From Otatea glauca (Eukaryota; Streptophyta; Magnoliopsida; Poales; Poaceae), in contig JAYEVK010000410.1 in NCBI GenBank assembly GCA_036346275.1, positions 175,837 through 239,836 of the forward strand: a stretch of 64,000 bases of DNA, written 5' to 3'. The notes under the pieces are model-generated. The model was given only the letters and a program-made list of their open reading frames with translations, ran no database searches and was not told where the DNA came from. The position numbers and the translations under genes were made by a program. Shown here piece after piece: positions 20,495-35,400 of this stretch (position 1 is its first letter; each line of letters starts with the position of its first letter).

Positions 20495-23400
20495 CTGCAA
20501 ATTTTCATAAAGTTAGCTTACAGGGCACATGCAAAATGCCAAAGGCAAGTAGCTATGGAGATTCATACCTTAGATTTGTCAGGAAAAAATCAATATGCTG
20601 TTGTAAGCGCTTCTCGGAAAGTGGATAGTTCAGAAAAAATTGCAGCAGGATTTGGATGCATTGCTGGCGTATAGATTCAGTTTGAGTTGTTACCATCAAC
20701 TCTCCTATCCTAACTACAATATCATAAATATCATGGGAAACCAACTTTCTTTTGACTATTGCTTTCAAAAGCGATAGGGCAACAGGTGAAGGGTTTGTCT
20801 GGAGATCAACAAAAATAGGGAAATGAACAAGCAACTGGAGCTGGTCATCTGAAAGTGAAATCCTAAAGCATCTAAGTAGATCAGCAAGTAGTTTCAAACA
20901 AGATGTAACCAAGTGACCATTGGAATTCCCATCTCTCTGTGCAATTTCCAGAAGTACATTCTTGATAGGATTTGCATTGTCCTTGAGAGATGGCAAAGGA
21001 AGTTTCACCAACAAGGCAAGACATCTAAAAGCAACAGAGAGAACAGTTTCATATTTGGAATTCAGGCATTTTCCCAAAAGGTTGACAAAAGGGTCCAACA
21101 TTGACAAAAGCTGCTCATCTTCCTTGTCTAGCTTGATGCTCTTCAAACGATTACGCAATAAAGCAAGTGCAAACTTGGTAAGTATATAGGAATTTTGGAA
21201 CCCACTCTCACCTAGTCCAAGGAAGTTCTTTCTGAGAATATTTTCTTGACCATGGCCAGATTCCATATTCTCTTTGCATTGAGATTCACTTGTGACAGTA
21301 TCCTCAATAAGCCCATAAACAAATATAAATAAGTTGGATGTTTCAGTAGATGGATTGCACTCAACCCCCAAGGCTATATTATGTAACATCATCTCAAGTT
21401 TCGTTTTTAATTTTGGAGTAAGGTGCTTCTGAAGATGCACAGAAATAGGTGAGATTAACTTCAAAGAATGTGTCCTGAATGTAATACTCTGAGCAATCAG
21501 CTTAAGAGTCTCAAATGACATTCTCTTCTTTGTCTCTTTCATTTTGGAGGCAATCTTTTCAACTTCCTTTTGTTCCGCAACATCTCCAAGAATATCACAC
21601 TCAACCACAGCCAACAAATCTTCTAAACAGTAGTCAAGCCTACCGTTCATATCAGCAGTTATGGCTTTTGATAATAAATAATGAAGTGTGTAGCCCAGAA
21701 CATGTAACTCATAACCCCTTTTCAGTATTGCCCTCAATATCTTCACCACAAACTGCAAGTATCCAATCCCAAGTTCCTTCAGAGATGCAGCTAAAGCTGA
21801 CCTTGCTTCATCGCGTATGCTTTCAAGACGATTCTTGAGGAAGTTACAGATTCGATGTATGATGCTTGAAAGTTGTGACTCAAAATAATTCACTGGTAGT
21901 AACTTGAGTATTTTAAGTGCTACCAAGTTTATGTTGACATTGACTTTCTCTGGATCTGCTCCTAACAACTTTTGAACCTGTGGAAAGACTACTTTTTGCA
22001 GGTAGTGCTGCTTCTCAGAAGAGACTGTAGTTAAGGAGAACGTAAGGGAAAAATCAGAATCTTTATTTGTAGCATCAGAATTTCTTGAGACATCGTTTGC
22101 AGGTTTCATGAAATGGAACGCGTCTAACACAGCACATATTAGTCTCAATATGACCTTCTGCTTATCAGGCTTGAGACTCAACTCACGGAAGCATCTCATC
22201 AATATGGTTCGGTAATGCTCCCATTGCACTTTGCCAGCAACAGAAGAAAGTGTATCCAAACATACATCTCTTACTTGTTCACCCTTCCCAGCTTTCACAT
22301 CAAAAAACATGTTGAAAAATAGTGGAACAAAGACTTTCATAGTGATGTCCTAAAAAAGAAAGCAAAATAATTAGCGTTAACGAACAAACAAACGGGAAAG
22401 AGTAGGAATCAGATGTTCGATCGATTGGAAGGATGGTGCGCCAGTTAATATTGAATAATGCAATGGTTGTATGAAAAATGGTTACAGTTTCTGTGCTGGC
22501 TATTTTTTGGGTTTTTTTTTCATATAACTACTTCGCCATTTCAATTGAAATGTTGCCAAAATCCTGTCCAGTTTGGAATGCAGGAATTTCATAAGAACTC
22601 CGCGTAAGTTTCGCAGGAAACTGTATAATTCCCATGTGAATCCTATGAAATCCCCACATTCCAAACAGCGCTCGAATTTCTGGAAACATAAGAGCTGATG
22701 ATGGAAATGACAATAGCCAACAGATACATGTTTCTATTCTCAACAAAATGTAGATTCTATGTAAATATTTCATTTTCTAGGAGTTGAATAACTAGAAGGC
22801 AATAATGCATTTCCATTGCTGCAATCATCACTAACGGTTTTCTGCAGATCACTTGTGAATCTGACTTCAGAAGATAGCGTATGAATTCCATATATTTTTT
22901 GCCTAGAATTTTACAAATGAGCCTAAGAAGGTACACTTCTTGCTGCTTGCATAGTTTTAAAAGCCAGACCAGCCATCGACCCAGTGATTATCTCGGTTCA
23001 GCGATTCGGTGGTCGGACTGGCAGTTCACCAGTCGAACTGACGATTTATTAAAAAATAATAAAATATTGTGTGGCAGTAGTCTTCGAAGGCAGCAAACTA
23101 ATATTGCCTAGTGTTAGCGTAATGTACTCCCCCCCTCTGGTGGTTAGTTGGTTATGTTTGGCAAGGATCTCCTAGATTAGATCTTTCCTATTCTTAGGGA
23201 TATCCTTGCCTATATGTACTTGAGCCTTGGGCTCCTCTCTTAATCAATCTACTATTTTCCCAGCCATACTCTTTCATGGTATCACGAGACCGGGATCTTC
23301 CCCTCTCGCCCTTCCGCTGCCCCTGCGCGCTCTAGCTACCGCAAGATGGTCGGGACCTCGCCGCCTCCGTCGTCGCCGACTGCTGGCGAGCTCGCCGCAC

Positions 23401-26400
23401 GACGCCGACGCCGCTGGCGGCAGCTCGCCGAGACTCGCCGCGCCGCTCGGCGAAGCCAGCGGCCGAGCAGAGAGATCTTGCGCCAGATTCGCGCAGACGC
23501 GACGCACTCGCCGAGAAGCGTCGCGCCGACCGCCAAGGCGGCCAAAGCCGGCCGACGCACGCTGCGGCCGATCCGCCGACCGGCCGAGAACGACCACGAG
23601 GATGACACGGACATCTCCCGCGCCATGATCCTCCACGAGGCCGCCGCCGTTTCAACCTCCACGCCGGCCGTCTCTCGCGTAACGCCCGCACTGGTCCCCT
23701 CGTCCTCGACACCTCCGGCAACTACCCACGTTGGCGCGAGCAATTCCTACCGCCGTCACGGAATTCGGCCGCAGACCACGCCCGCAGCTCCGCCACCTCG
23801 GCACTTCTCGATTGGGCTCGGATGAACGCCGTCGTCAAATCATGGTCAGACAAAGACGGCCACCGCCGACCTTGCCGACGCCGTGATCGACCACCGCGCC
23901 ACCGCCACGGCTCGGATCGACATCGAGGATCACTTCTTGGCAATCGAGACCCGCGCTTTCCACCTTGACGCTAAGTTTCGCGCGTTTGCCCAAGGTGACC
24001 TCTCCGTCACCGACTATTGCAAACACTTCAAGAAGATGGCCGACGACCATCGACCTCGGCGAACACGTGGATCGACCGCACTCGTCCTCAACGTGATTCG
24101 CGGGCTCAACGAGCGAGACAGGACATCGGGTCCACCTCCGCCGCGGCCGCTTCTTCCCTTCCTTCGCCGTCCGCAATGAACTCCTCTCGAGGAGATCAAC
24201 ATGGTGTAGACTCTCTCGCTCCTCCGATCGCCCTCGCCATCGCTGGCTCTACCTCGCCCGCCAAGACGGACCAAAGAACGGTCCTCGTCCGCGCGCCTAA
24301 GAAGAAGAAGAAGAAGCCGAAGGACCACCGCACCTTCTCAAAGCACCTGCCGCACTGGCGATGGCGCTTCCTCCTCCGGCTACTCTCTACGCCGCAGACG
24401 ATCGGCTGCGCTGCGCTGGCGGCGGGCGCAATGGCCGCCATCGTTCTTCAACCCGTGGAACGGTCCATCCAAATGTGGCGGGCCCCGCGCGCCTCTCCTG
24501 CGCCCGGCCCCGGCGCGTCGGCCCCAACAAGAAGAATCCCAACAAAAGAAGGCGCTGCCCAGCCAATGACTCCGCCCAACAAAGAGCCTTCTGCCGGCCA
24601 GATCAACAAAGAAGAAGAATGGCAGCGCGAGACCACCCATGGCGAGGTCTCCGCTCGGGACTGCATTCTCCGCCTCCACGTCAAAGACCGTCACCCCTCA
24701 CTCACGGCCGAACAACGACCGGTACCTTGATACAGTGCCTCTTCCCACATGACCTCCCATGATGGTACCTCTCTCACTCCTCAACCCCAGATCCTCTCCC
24801 ACCTCCATTGTTGTCGGTAATGGTTCGCTCTCGCTCATCACCGCCACCGCTCGACGCACCTTGGCTCTCTTGTTCTAAATAATGTTCTTGTTTCCTCACC
24901 TTATCAAGAATCTTATTTCGTTCATCAATTCACTATCGATAACAATTGTTCGTGGGGTTTGACCCGTATGGTTGTTCGTGAAGGATCTTCTCTCGTGAAC
25001 GTGATCATCAGTGCAATAGCTCGGTCCGCTCTACCATTGCGGTGCCGTGGCTCACTCCTTGTTGCCAACTCCACGCCATCCTCCTGTGGCACCGCCGCCT
25101 CGGCCACCCCGGTCGCGAGGCCTCTCCAAACTCACTTCGGCTATCCCCGGTCGTAATAAAAGTTTGGAATCCTTGTGCCATGCGTGTCGACTAGGACGAC
25201 ATGTTCGTCTTCCTTTTCATCCTTCAAGATCTCGGCGCCAAACAACTTTGATCTTATTCATTGTGACTTATGGACATCTCCCATTGTTAGTGTCTCGGTT
25301 ACAAATATTACTTAGTTGTTCTTGATGATCGCCACATCACTCGTGGACGCTTCCTTTACGGCTTAAATCGACACGTTTTCCACTCGTCTAACTTTTTCGC
25401 CTATGTGTCTACCCATTCGGCGCATGCGTCAAGGCCGCCCGAGTGATAACGGTACGGAGTTCGACAACTCGGTAGCGCACCTTCTTCCTCCTCACATGGC
25501 GCTGGGCCAGATATCGTGTCCCTACACGCCCTCGCAGAATCGGTCGGTGAGCGGATTATTCGCACCACTAACGATGTCATTCGCACTCTTCATTTCAGCG
25601 AGCATGCCACCTTCAGATATTGAGGCGTTGCACACCGCAACTCTCCTCCTCAACATCTTGCCGACCAAGACACCGGATTTTTCAACCCCGCACTTTGCTC
25701 TCTTCGGCAAAGGCACCGCTGTACGATAATCTGCGTGTTTTTGGTGTAAATGTTACCCCAATCTTTCTCGCCATCGCCCCACAAACTTGCCCCGCGCTCG
25801 CTCTCTGCATCTTCCTTGGTTATTCTCGCTCACCACAAGGGATACCGATGTCTTGATCCTACCACAAATAGAATCATCATCTCCGTCATGTTCTCTTTGA
25901 CGAGACCGCTTTCCTTTGCCGAGCATACCTCCTCTCACCGCTACGGACTTCACCTTCCTCGATGAATTCCCTAACCCGACGCCCTTCCCATAGGTCGCCA
26001 ACCGTGTCTCCCGCAGTCCTCCCGCGCCACCATTGTTGCTATACGCCCCATGCCGACGCGCACGGCCGCTTCTGCGCCGCCAAGATCACCGCGGATTTCC
26101 GCGCTCCTCGTGACGGGTGGTGCACCGCCTCCTCGCCAACCGGCGCGCCGTCCGCTGCCGCCCTCCGCGCCACGCGCGGCCACGATCCCCGCGTCATCGA
26201 CGGCTTCCGCGCTCCCACGTCGCGGGTCTGCGCCACGCGCGCGGCACCGCTTCTCCACCTAACTTCCCGTGCAGCCCACGCGCGGCTCCTCGCCTTTGCG
26301 CGTCTACTCCAGCGCCCAAACCAGTGCGGTCCCTCCGACAAGATCGCCCTGCGGCAGACCGCCGGTGTTCGGGTGCCATTGCCGTTCTCTCGACGGTGAA

Positions 26401-29400
26401 CCAAAGACAAAGATGACGACTCGGGCCAAGGACGGTTTTCGCGCACCATCCTTGTACCATCTTCGCGCCATCGCCCCGGTTCAAGACCTTCCGTGGCGCC
26501 TTGCCGATCCCAATTGGCGGTCGCTATGGAGGAAGAACATGCCGCCTTCTCCGTAACTGCACTTGGGAGTTGGTTCCTCGCCGCGACATACCAACATTGT
26601 CACGCAAGTGGATCTTCAAACACAAGTTCCACGCCGACGGTTTCTAGAGCGCTACAAGGCACGTTGGGTCCTTCGCGGCCACTGGCGTCCGGCATCGACT
26701 TTGCCGAGACATTGATCCGGTCGTCAAGCCCACCACGGTTCGCGACAAAGGTCTCTCTCGCTCTCTCGCCAAAGTGACTGGGCCACTTCGATGTCAAGAA
26801 CGCCTTCCTCCATGGCACCTTGACAGAGACCGTGTTTGCGCTTCGCCTCCGGATTCGAGGATCCCGCCAGCCCAACTTTGTTTGTCGTCGAACAAGTCGC
26901 CTACGGTCTCAGCAGCTCCCGTGCTTGGTACGGCCGCCGCCACGCATCCGTCTCTCTTGGTTTTGTGGAAGCCAAGTCTGACACTTCATTGCTTGTCTAC
27001 CGCCGTGGCAATCGACACGGCCTACCGCTCCTCTACGTTGATGACATCGCCTCACCGCCTCCTCGACACACCTCCGCGGCAGTCATCTCACCTCCAGCAG
27101 AGTTTGCCATGAAGGATTTGGGCAAACTCCATCACTTCCTCGGGATGCGAGTTCGGCCAGAAGGTCGAAAGATGGTTCTCTCGCGCCAAGACATGATTGA
27201 CATCTTGGATCGTCTTTGGGACGGCCGAGTGCAAACCATGCACAACGCCCGTGGATACAAACCCAAGGTCTCGCCGACTCGGGAGCTCCGGTTGTCGACC
27301 CATCCGACTACCGAGTCTTGCCGGCGCTTTGCGATCTCGACCTTCACACGCCCAACATCGCTTACGCCGCGGCAAAGAGTTTGCCTTTACATGCACGACC
27401 GAGAGCCCCACTGGCCGCCTCAAGCGCATCCTTCGCTACATTCGGTACTCTACACTGGTCTTCATCTTCGACCGTCGACCGTGATGACTTGGTGGTTTAT
27501 TCGATGTCGACCGGGCCGGTCATTCCCGATTCGCGCAAGTCCACCTCGGGCTATCTTGTGTTCCTTGGTGACAACTCGGTCTCCCGTCCTCCAAACGCCG
27601 TAACACCGTGTCCCGCCTCCAAAGATCGAGGCCGAAAACCGCGCCGCCGCCAATGGTGTTCTTGAGGCTTCTTGGCTTCGGCGACTTCTTCATGAGCTCC
27701 ACATTCCGCCGCCGTGCTACCGTTGTTCATCGCGACAACGCTCGGTCGATCTACATGTCCTCCAACCCGGTTCAACATCAACGGACGAAGCACATCGAGA
27801 TCGATCTTCACTTCGTTCGTGAGAAGGTAGCCATGGGTGCCGTGCGGGTTCTCCACGCTCCCACGACATCCCGGTTCACGACATCTTCACGAAAGGGCTG
27901 CCTTCTTCTGTTCTCCGAGTTTCGGTCGGTCACGAATGTCCGTGGCTAACCACCGACGCCCGATCATGGGGCGTGTTAGCGTAATGTACTCCCCCCCTCT
28001 GGTGGTTAGTTGGTTATGTTTGGCAAGGATCTCCTAGATTAGATCTTTCCTATTCTTAGGGATATCCTTGCCATGGTTAGTTGGTTATGTTTGGCAAGGA
28101 TCTCCTAGATTAGATCTTTCCTATTCTTAGGGATATCCTTGCCTATATGTACTTGAGCCTTGGGCTCCTCCCTTAATCAATCTACTATTTTCCCAGCCAT
28201 ACTCTTTCACCTAGTTGGTTAGATGGGTTGTGGGAGCACCAGTGTTGCTGCCTCAAGGTCTCAGGTTCGAATCCCCTCGCCTGCAAGTATTTTTTTTCAA
28301 TGTCCAGTGATTGGAGTCAGTCTGACTGGTCTCAATTTAATGCCAGTTCAGCGTGAAACTGGCCAGTTCGACCGTTTTTTCACTGGTTCAGAGTGGCTTG
28401 CTTTTGTGAATGGTCTTTGCACGTGACAGGACCAGACCAGGTGCTGGTTTTAGGGTTGCTTGTGGATTGAGTCCCGTACATTGCTACATGGTTTTGAAAA
28501 GAAAAATCAGGTATTTGACAATTGACACCATTCCCTTAAGCCTTTCTTTTTTATGGGGGAAAGGCTCACACAACTTCTGTTTAGCAAAAGGCTCACACAA
28601 CTTCTGTTTAGCACTATCATAATTTTATTTGTGATGTCATATTAGCCTGATAAAGCAAAAATGATATAATCCTGAAGTGCCAGTAAGCAAGATAGTACAA
28701 CTTTGCATCATGAGTTATGGTGCTAGTGCACTACCAAGTACCAAACGGGGTGAAATGCAGCATCAAACACCTATTTATGGTAATCAATAGCAAGATGGAG
28801 ATATTTTAAATATAGGAGTGGAATTTTTAACTCAACAATCAAAACAAATGGGCAATAATCTAGGGCAGCTATTTAATTTCATTTGACATGTGTATTCCAT
28901 CAATAACGACTTGGCGATTTTTTATCATTTACCTCTGAAAAGTTGCTATCCTTGATCCCCTGCCTGAAAAGAGACAATGCTTTTGACCTTTTACCTGCCT
29001 GCATCAGTGGATACAATCATATAAATAAGAATTAACGTCCTTTGTTTGGCATCTGGTGTGAGTGAGCATCTGGTGTGAGTGAATCAAGTAAATTTACCTG
29101 TAAATGGGTTATGTTGTGGAAAAAATCCTCTTCCAGATCCTCCTTACAGAGAGGCTTGAAGGAGTTTAAGGAAGGTACATGATTAAAATTATAGACCATC
29201 TCCCGAAGTAAAATAATCCACTCCTGAAAATACATTAGCATTAGTTACAGCCGTTTAGCCAATAACATCTATACTAAGATACAAAAAATTGACCACGTTT
29301 ACACCTTCTGAATTGATATATCTTTACTCATTGCTACCCCCATATTTTGCAGGTAAGTTTTCTCTAATATCTGTTGAATACGGCCCTTTGTGCAAATGTT

Positions 29401-32400
29401 GCTGGAATTATCCTCTCCAGGTTTAATATCAGCTGTTTCAATAGAGTATTTGGACTCATTATTCATAACTGATGCAGAAAATTCCAGGAATGATTGAAGA
29501 GCCCTGGATGCACTTTGCCGAAAAATCAACTCTTCTGATGACATATCATACACGCAGTGAGATAATATGGCTCCCACATGCTCTTCTCTCATGCAAGGAA
29601 ACAGCTGTGGCTGAACCATATCATATGCTTTAATTCTTGTGTCATAATCTAGTTCACCAAGTTCTGACGTTGAAACTGCATTCAGATCTCGCATTAACTT
29701 AGCCTGTAGAAACTACCAATTATCAGAATGGAAACTGTAAAAAAAGGAACAGGTAATATGGCAAAATTGACACAAAGGAAATGACATCACACTTAAAACA
29801 ATAATCACCAGAGAGGGCATTGAAGACTCATGCGATGATAGCCCATCGTAAATATCGCAGATGCATAGCCGCATTTCCAGTCCAACAGTCACAAGCAATG
29901 GGTTGAGTGCATGCAGAATTTTTACAGATACACCACATCTTAGATTTGGAAGTATTCCCCTCACAACACGTAGAGCTTCCAAGCACTCATCTGTTATATA
30001 AAAGACACAAGATAAAAGAGGGCAGAACATGTCAAGGTTGTAGGGCATTGCAAATAAGAAAAAATAATAATGAATAATCTTGTGTGCCTTTTTATGCATT
30101 CTGAAGGACAGAATACTAAAATAGATGTGTGCACAAGACAAACTTGACTTAAAAAAGGCTTACCGGAGTTCAAATCCTTCTTACTGAAAAACGGAAGGAT
30201 GAGGTCTACGACATGCTCTGCAGCTGAGTGGTCTCTGATGTAATTTAACAATAATTTGAACAACCTAAGTTCACGTTGCCCAAGCCAAGTCCCCGATCTC
30301 CTGTACACATCAAAAGCACCAGACAATGAGTCAAGCTTTTAGCATTCCAAACAAAAGCTCCTAAATGTGTAATAACCTCAGCGTGAAGAGTCCAAGCATG
30401 AAACAGAATGCCCTGTCAAACAATGCGTTATTCACGCTAACTAGATTGTATCTTCTGCTAACATGTTTCCGATGAACTCAAAGACATGCTAGCACCAAAA
30501 TAAGTGTAGTAAACATTTTAAAGTTCATAGTTTTTTGCTCAAAACAAATAAAGGACAAGATCCAAGCAGGGAAGAGTTTTCAGAAAATTGCTTATGCAGT
30601 GCATTAAGGAAACAAAGGCACCCAAGAAAGAAGACAGTTTAATAGACCTTAGCCTCTCATAAGAGATGTTTAACCATATAATAGATGAATAAAACAATGT
30701 AACAATTAATGCATATAAATCATTACTAAAGAAAGTGATGTCAGTAATTCAGTGCCATTTGTCAGACTCCACACAAGTAAAAGCATAAACCTGTGAAGCT
30801 CTTTGCGATAATTAACAAAATCATGGAGACTATGGAGAAGAACATCCATATGTGGAACAAGAATTTTCTTCACCGAGTCATCTTCTTGCTGCTCCAAATC
30901 ATTATCCAGCCTCAACAGATTCTCAATAAACTCAAGCGCATAGGAGGTGATAGATCCTGACGCTGTCTTCACAGTTAAAATAGAAAAAATGGCTGGTACA
31001 AGGTTATCTGCCCCCAATAACGGTGCTAATTTTGGGCTCTGACTCATTGCCATGAAGCAAGAAAATAGTGAACTCGGTTTCTCACTACTAGAAGCCTCTT
31101 GTCTGAAGCAGTCAATCAGAGGTTTCACGGAAGCGAAAAAAGTATTCCAAAAGTTTTCTCCAAAGTCATGACTTCCATACTGACTAAGTGCCAAGGAAAC
31201 AATTCTAATGCATAAAGACCTTAGATCCTTGAATTGCTTAATTGAGGCACTTGCCTGCATAACAGAGTTGAGGTAGCAGACGGGGGTTAGTTCAGAGAGG
31301 ATACAAACATCTGGCCAACCCAGCGTATACTAGCTTAGTCATAAGAAGGGGTAATGACACATGCTTACGAATAAGAGTACTTGGCATAAGAATTTGATAA
31401 AATCGGAATAGTAAATAGCAGCTATGTTTACTAGGCTTTGCTAAATATGTTTTACTAGTTCTTCCCCACGATATCGGGTACTTTCAGCTTGAATTAGGCA
31501 TATCCTGGTCATTTCATTAATTTGGCATTCAGAGGCTGCCGTTGATTTCCAGCAAGTACCACAAAGTTATTTTGGTAGTTCTGTCAAACATGACATATAA
31601 CAACTAAACCAATGACATACCTCAGTATGGTCTGCTACTGGCATCTCTTTTGGGCATTCTTTCAGATTTAAAGTATTGTAAGCTTCCAGGTTCATGGAAC
31701 AATCACTGTCCAGGTCATTTGATTGTTTGCTAGGATATATCTCATCAATCTCACTTCTTAGACTCTGCATGCAACTCTCCAGCAAGCGAACAACAATGAT
31801 CAATAGAACATTAAGAAATGGAATTATGTGTGCCATATCAAAAGTAAAAAAAATTTCTTCAACCAAATGAAGAAAACCATTTGCTTTTTTCCATGTAAGG
31901 TTCTCTATACAGATCTGTGTTGAAGCTCCCACAATGTCAGAAATATTTCCAAGCAGGTTGCCAGACTGAGAACTAAACATTTCAAGTTGAAGGCTACCAG
32001 GGATCAAGGACTTAAGTAGTAACAAGAAAAAGAGCTGAAGCTCATTTGAATCAAACTGCAGAAGGAAACGGAGAATTGCCTTTCGATGACTAACGCCTGT
32101 GTGCTGGCACAACAATGCAGAAATATAGAAGTTAGCTTCCATGTCAGTTAAAATACAAATATTTCTTCTAACCATTATGGAACATAGACAAGCAGCTAAC
32201 TAAATACTGACCTTTCGAGAACCAAGCAGCTTTAATTTCCTTACTTTAGGTGTCAACACACGGATAACCAAAGGAACAACATGACTTCTGTGGTCTTTCT
32301 GAATAGACAAGGAGTCATGTGAAACTGCCCATGTGGTGAGCTCTTCACGAAGGGTTTTTAAGTCAATCAGATTCTTTAGATTTTGACTGTATGGGTTCAG

Positions 32401-35400
32401 GGATTCATCCTTCCAGTTCAAAAGGCAATCCAATGCTTTTGCTTGTATGTCAGGATCACTTTCATCAAGGACCCTGGCATTAAATTGTCAATTGATACAT
32501 AAACTATCACACAATACTTCACCTGCAGCAATAAATATATTAATATTACTATTCATTTACAAACCTTTTAGTTAGTACTTCCTGAAGAATCTTGCTCTGG
32601 TATAATGATCGAGCATTGCGCATTAACCTCAACATGTTCAACCATTCTTTTAGAATCATTTTCCATTGTTTGCCTTTACATTTGTCGGACATATATGAAT
32701 CAACACTGTAAAAATCAAGATTCAAAAAAGGTATTAACAAGGATTGGAACTTCAAATTTTAAGTCTAAGCTGAAAATATAAGGCATTTTATCAACTAGAT
32801 ACCTAGTGATGCTGCTATCATCATAGCCCATGAAGTTTAGAAATAATGGTACAAGATGTCGAGAGCGAGACTCAGCAATATCAGGTATCTTCTGGAGGGA
32901 TTGAAGCAACAGGGTGGCAACTGTCTCAAGAGGTGTGCAATCAAAGTCGGTAGCAAGATATAAGCTGAAGCAGTTAAAAATAGCTGCAAAACCAAACATG
33001 AAGTAAGAAATTGTAGTACAAATGGAATCAACAAAACCACAGGAGGATAATCTCAAGAAAATGCTCAATAATAACAAAATATATTTATATATACAAGGTC
33101 TACACTCACTACTGATGCATGTTTATTGACATCCAAACACCATAACAATTAACAAGCATCATTTCACAAGTTTGGATCTACTAATGCCAGTTACCAGGAA
33201 ATCACAAATAGGTGAAAGTTTAAAAATAAACTATATGTGAAGTAAACTAAGTTGCAGAAAGGCACCACACAATACTCTTTCAATGTGGTAGAATGCAAAA
33301 CAGTAAGTTATAGGGTAAGCACAAGTAGATACTCTTTCCAAGTAGGAAGCAGAATGCAGTAGAATAAAAATGGGCTGCTATTTATCCTCTTCATATAGAA
33401 AAAACATTACGAATACAGCAGTATAGAAAATGGACAAGAGCAACTCAAAGCACAAATACATGTAGCGAATGAGGACACACGCAAATAGTAAGTAGGGGCA
33501 GAGGTGTATTGGCCTATTGGGATGAGGCCACTAAGGGGACATAGGGGTAGGCTTGTAGAAGAATAGCACAAAACCACAAATAGAATATTAGATAAATGTA
33601 TGTAATATTAGACAAATTACTGAGACATACACTGTGGCTGGGTTGCAGCTTCCAGCTTCTCCAGATTTTTCAGAGTCAGACCCTTTGACTGGTGAATTGT
33701 AATAAATTGAATAAACTGACTCCAAACAAGCTCCTTGTGTTTGCTAATAAGGACAGCAAGACAATCCAGTGCTGGCGGCCACAGATCACTAAATCTATTG
33801 TATAAGATGCCAATAATCCCATGCAAGAGAAGTGGCACATAATCGTCATGAACCATCTTAGAAGATAGACTCATTTGTATCCGAGAAATGAAGATAGCAA
33901 TTTTCCGGCTAGTAGAAACTGAAATTGGAGTTGATTCAACAGCTAGAAGGGTGTCTACTACCTGATTTCAGGGGAAACATCAGATTAAAAACAGCAAAAT
34001 AGCAATTGGAAATATAACTGAGAGAACATACATTAGTATATTTAGTGTCAACAGTTTCCTCTCTGGAAACTTCTGTTCTTTGCCTCTTACGTGGCTGCTC
34101 CTCATCTGAGCCTAGACGTTGATCCATCTTGGTAAAATAAGATAAAATCCTCAATGTTAAAACCCGGACATCCTTATTTGGACTGCTCAAGTTAACACCA
34201 AAGATACGGAGCAAATCCAAAAGATTTTGTGGATCAAATTCTCCTGTAATCCCCAGGGAAGATGCTCTGCTCATAGAAACGAACAAAGAGGGAAAAAAAT
34301 GAATAGTGGTCAAATTAACAAGGTTAACGAAAATAGAATTAAGTTAGAAAGTGTATATATCTTTACCCGTGCAGGGAATCCAAATATTCGGCTACAGAAG
34401 ACAGTACTTGTGGACATGTACTGTGTCTCTTGGCAAGAGATAGGAAAAGGTCTAATTCTGAATTTCTACTGATGTTAACCAGCAGTAATTCATGATAGGA
34501 TGATAATGCTGCGCCAAGTAGACTTTTCCACGTAGTCTTTGCGAGACCGCTAATGTTCTCTGCATGTCAATAAATACAAGCTTATGCCTTTTAGAAAACT
34601 AATTATAGTTCTTAGTTCTTACTGTAAAATGTATAGAAATCTGCAAGTGCAATCACCTTCTTCCACTTCAAGCAACCGATCAAGGTTGCAAATTAACTTA
34701 TTCAGCATGGACAAACTATCTTGAGGTACATCTTTAATATTAGGATAACAGCAAATAGATCCCCATAGTATAGCAGCTTCCTTTTCACTGACCTGATTAC
34801 TTGAATGATTGCCGGTTTTGACTATATCATCTAATAACTCTATCCAGAATAAGATTTTTGATTCAAAGAACTTGCACACTTTCTTTTCCCGATCTAGATG
34901 GCTGCCATCAATGCCATGAAGGGTTATTTGCTTCTTTGATCTTTTAAAGAAATGCAGAAGGATAAAGAGAACTTCCTCAGGTGAAGTCTCCAGAAAATTA
35001 TCCATTGCACTGCAAGACATCAAATTGCAAGGTCAAACCTTCATGTGCATAATTGCATAAAGGACAATGTTCTAAATAATGGTAAACGGTGAACAAACGG
35101 TCACCCCATATTTTAGTGTTTATACAGTAAGCGGCCTTGTAAACGATATTGTAAACGGTTTTACTATTTAAAATTCAAAGAAATATATACATGTGTTTGA
35201 AATAACAAAATAAGCATCTAATTCATCTTCTTTCATGCATATATAATGAAACTACCAAACTATCAACAATTGTCCACATCGGTGACACAAAAAAAAAAGA
35301 TGACATGATGTGAATGTAATTAAAGAATCATAATTGAATGAATGAACAGCTCAAGTGGCAGTAAAAAGCAAATTAGCATTCATATCATGTATATCATAAT

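Larger units (their letters stand above)
23112..28209 (+). mobile_element. Ty1/Copia retrotransposon with short LTRs in UTP20 intron 25, 5-bp TSD
   Basis: Left LTR 23112-23276 (165 bp) and right LTR 27974-28209 (236 bp) both start TGTTAG and end TTTCA. They are flanked by CCTAG (23107-23111 and 28210-28214). A primer-binding site TGGTATCACGAG follows the left LTR (23277 onward). The right LTR is longer only because 71 bp is tandemly duplicated; otherwise I see a single difference (TCTCTT/TCCCTT). The order gag, integrase, RT, RNase H is that of Copia. The element is antisense to the host gene. Confidence 0.9.
22350..28932 (-). other. UTP20: UTP20 intron 25, 6.6 kb, expanded by transposon insertion
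   Basis: Bounded by donor GTAAATG (just below 28933) and acceptor TTTTTTAG (22350-22352). Without the 5.1-kb Copia element and its TSD it would be about 1.5 kb. The Copia genes run opposite to UTP20. The remainder (22360-23100 and 28300-28930) is AT-rich; a 26-bp word is tandemly duplicated at about 28558-28614. Confidence 0.85.

Noticed and set aside
20913..21838. Plus-strand ORFs of 63-107 aa
   Set aside because: They are antisense shadows of UTP20 exon 26.
25962..26556. ORFs of 70-145 aa in four frames
   Set aside because: GC-rich Copia internal region. Only the short RT and integrase blocks elsewhere in the element are meaningful.
28212..28280. Functional tRNA gene
   Set aside because: A and B boxes are present, but no acceptor stem pairing or anticodon arm; better explained as a SINE-like module.
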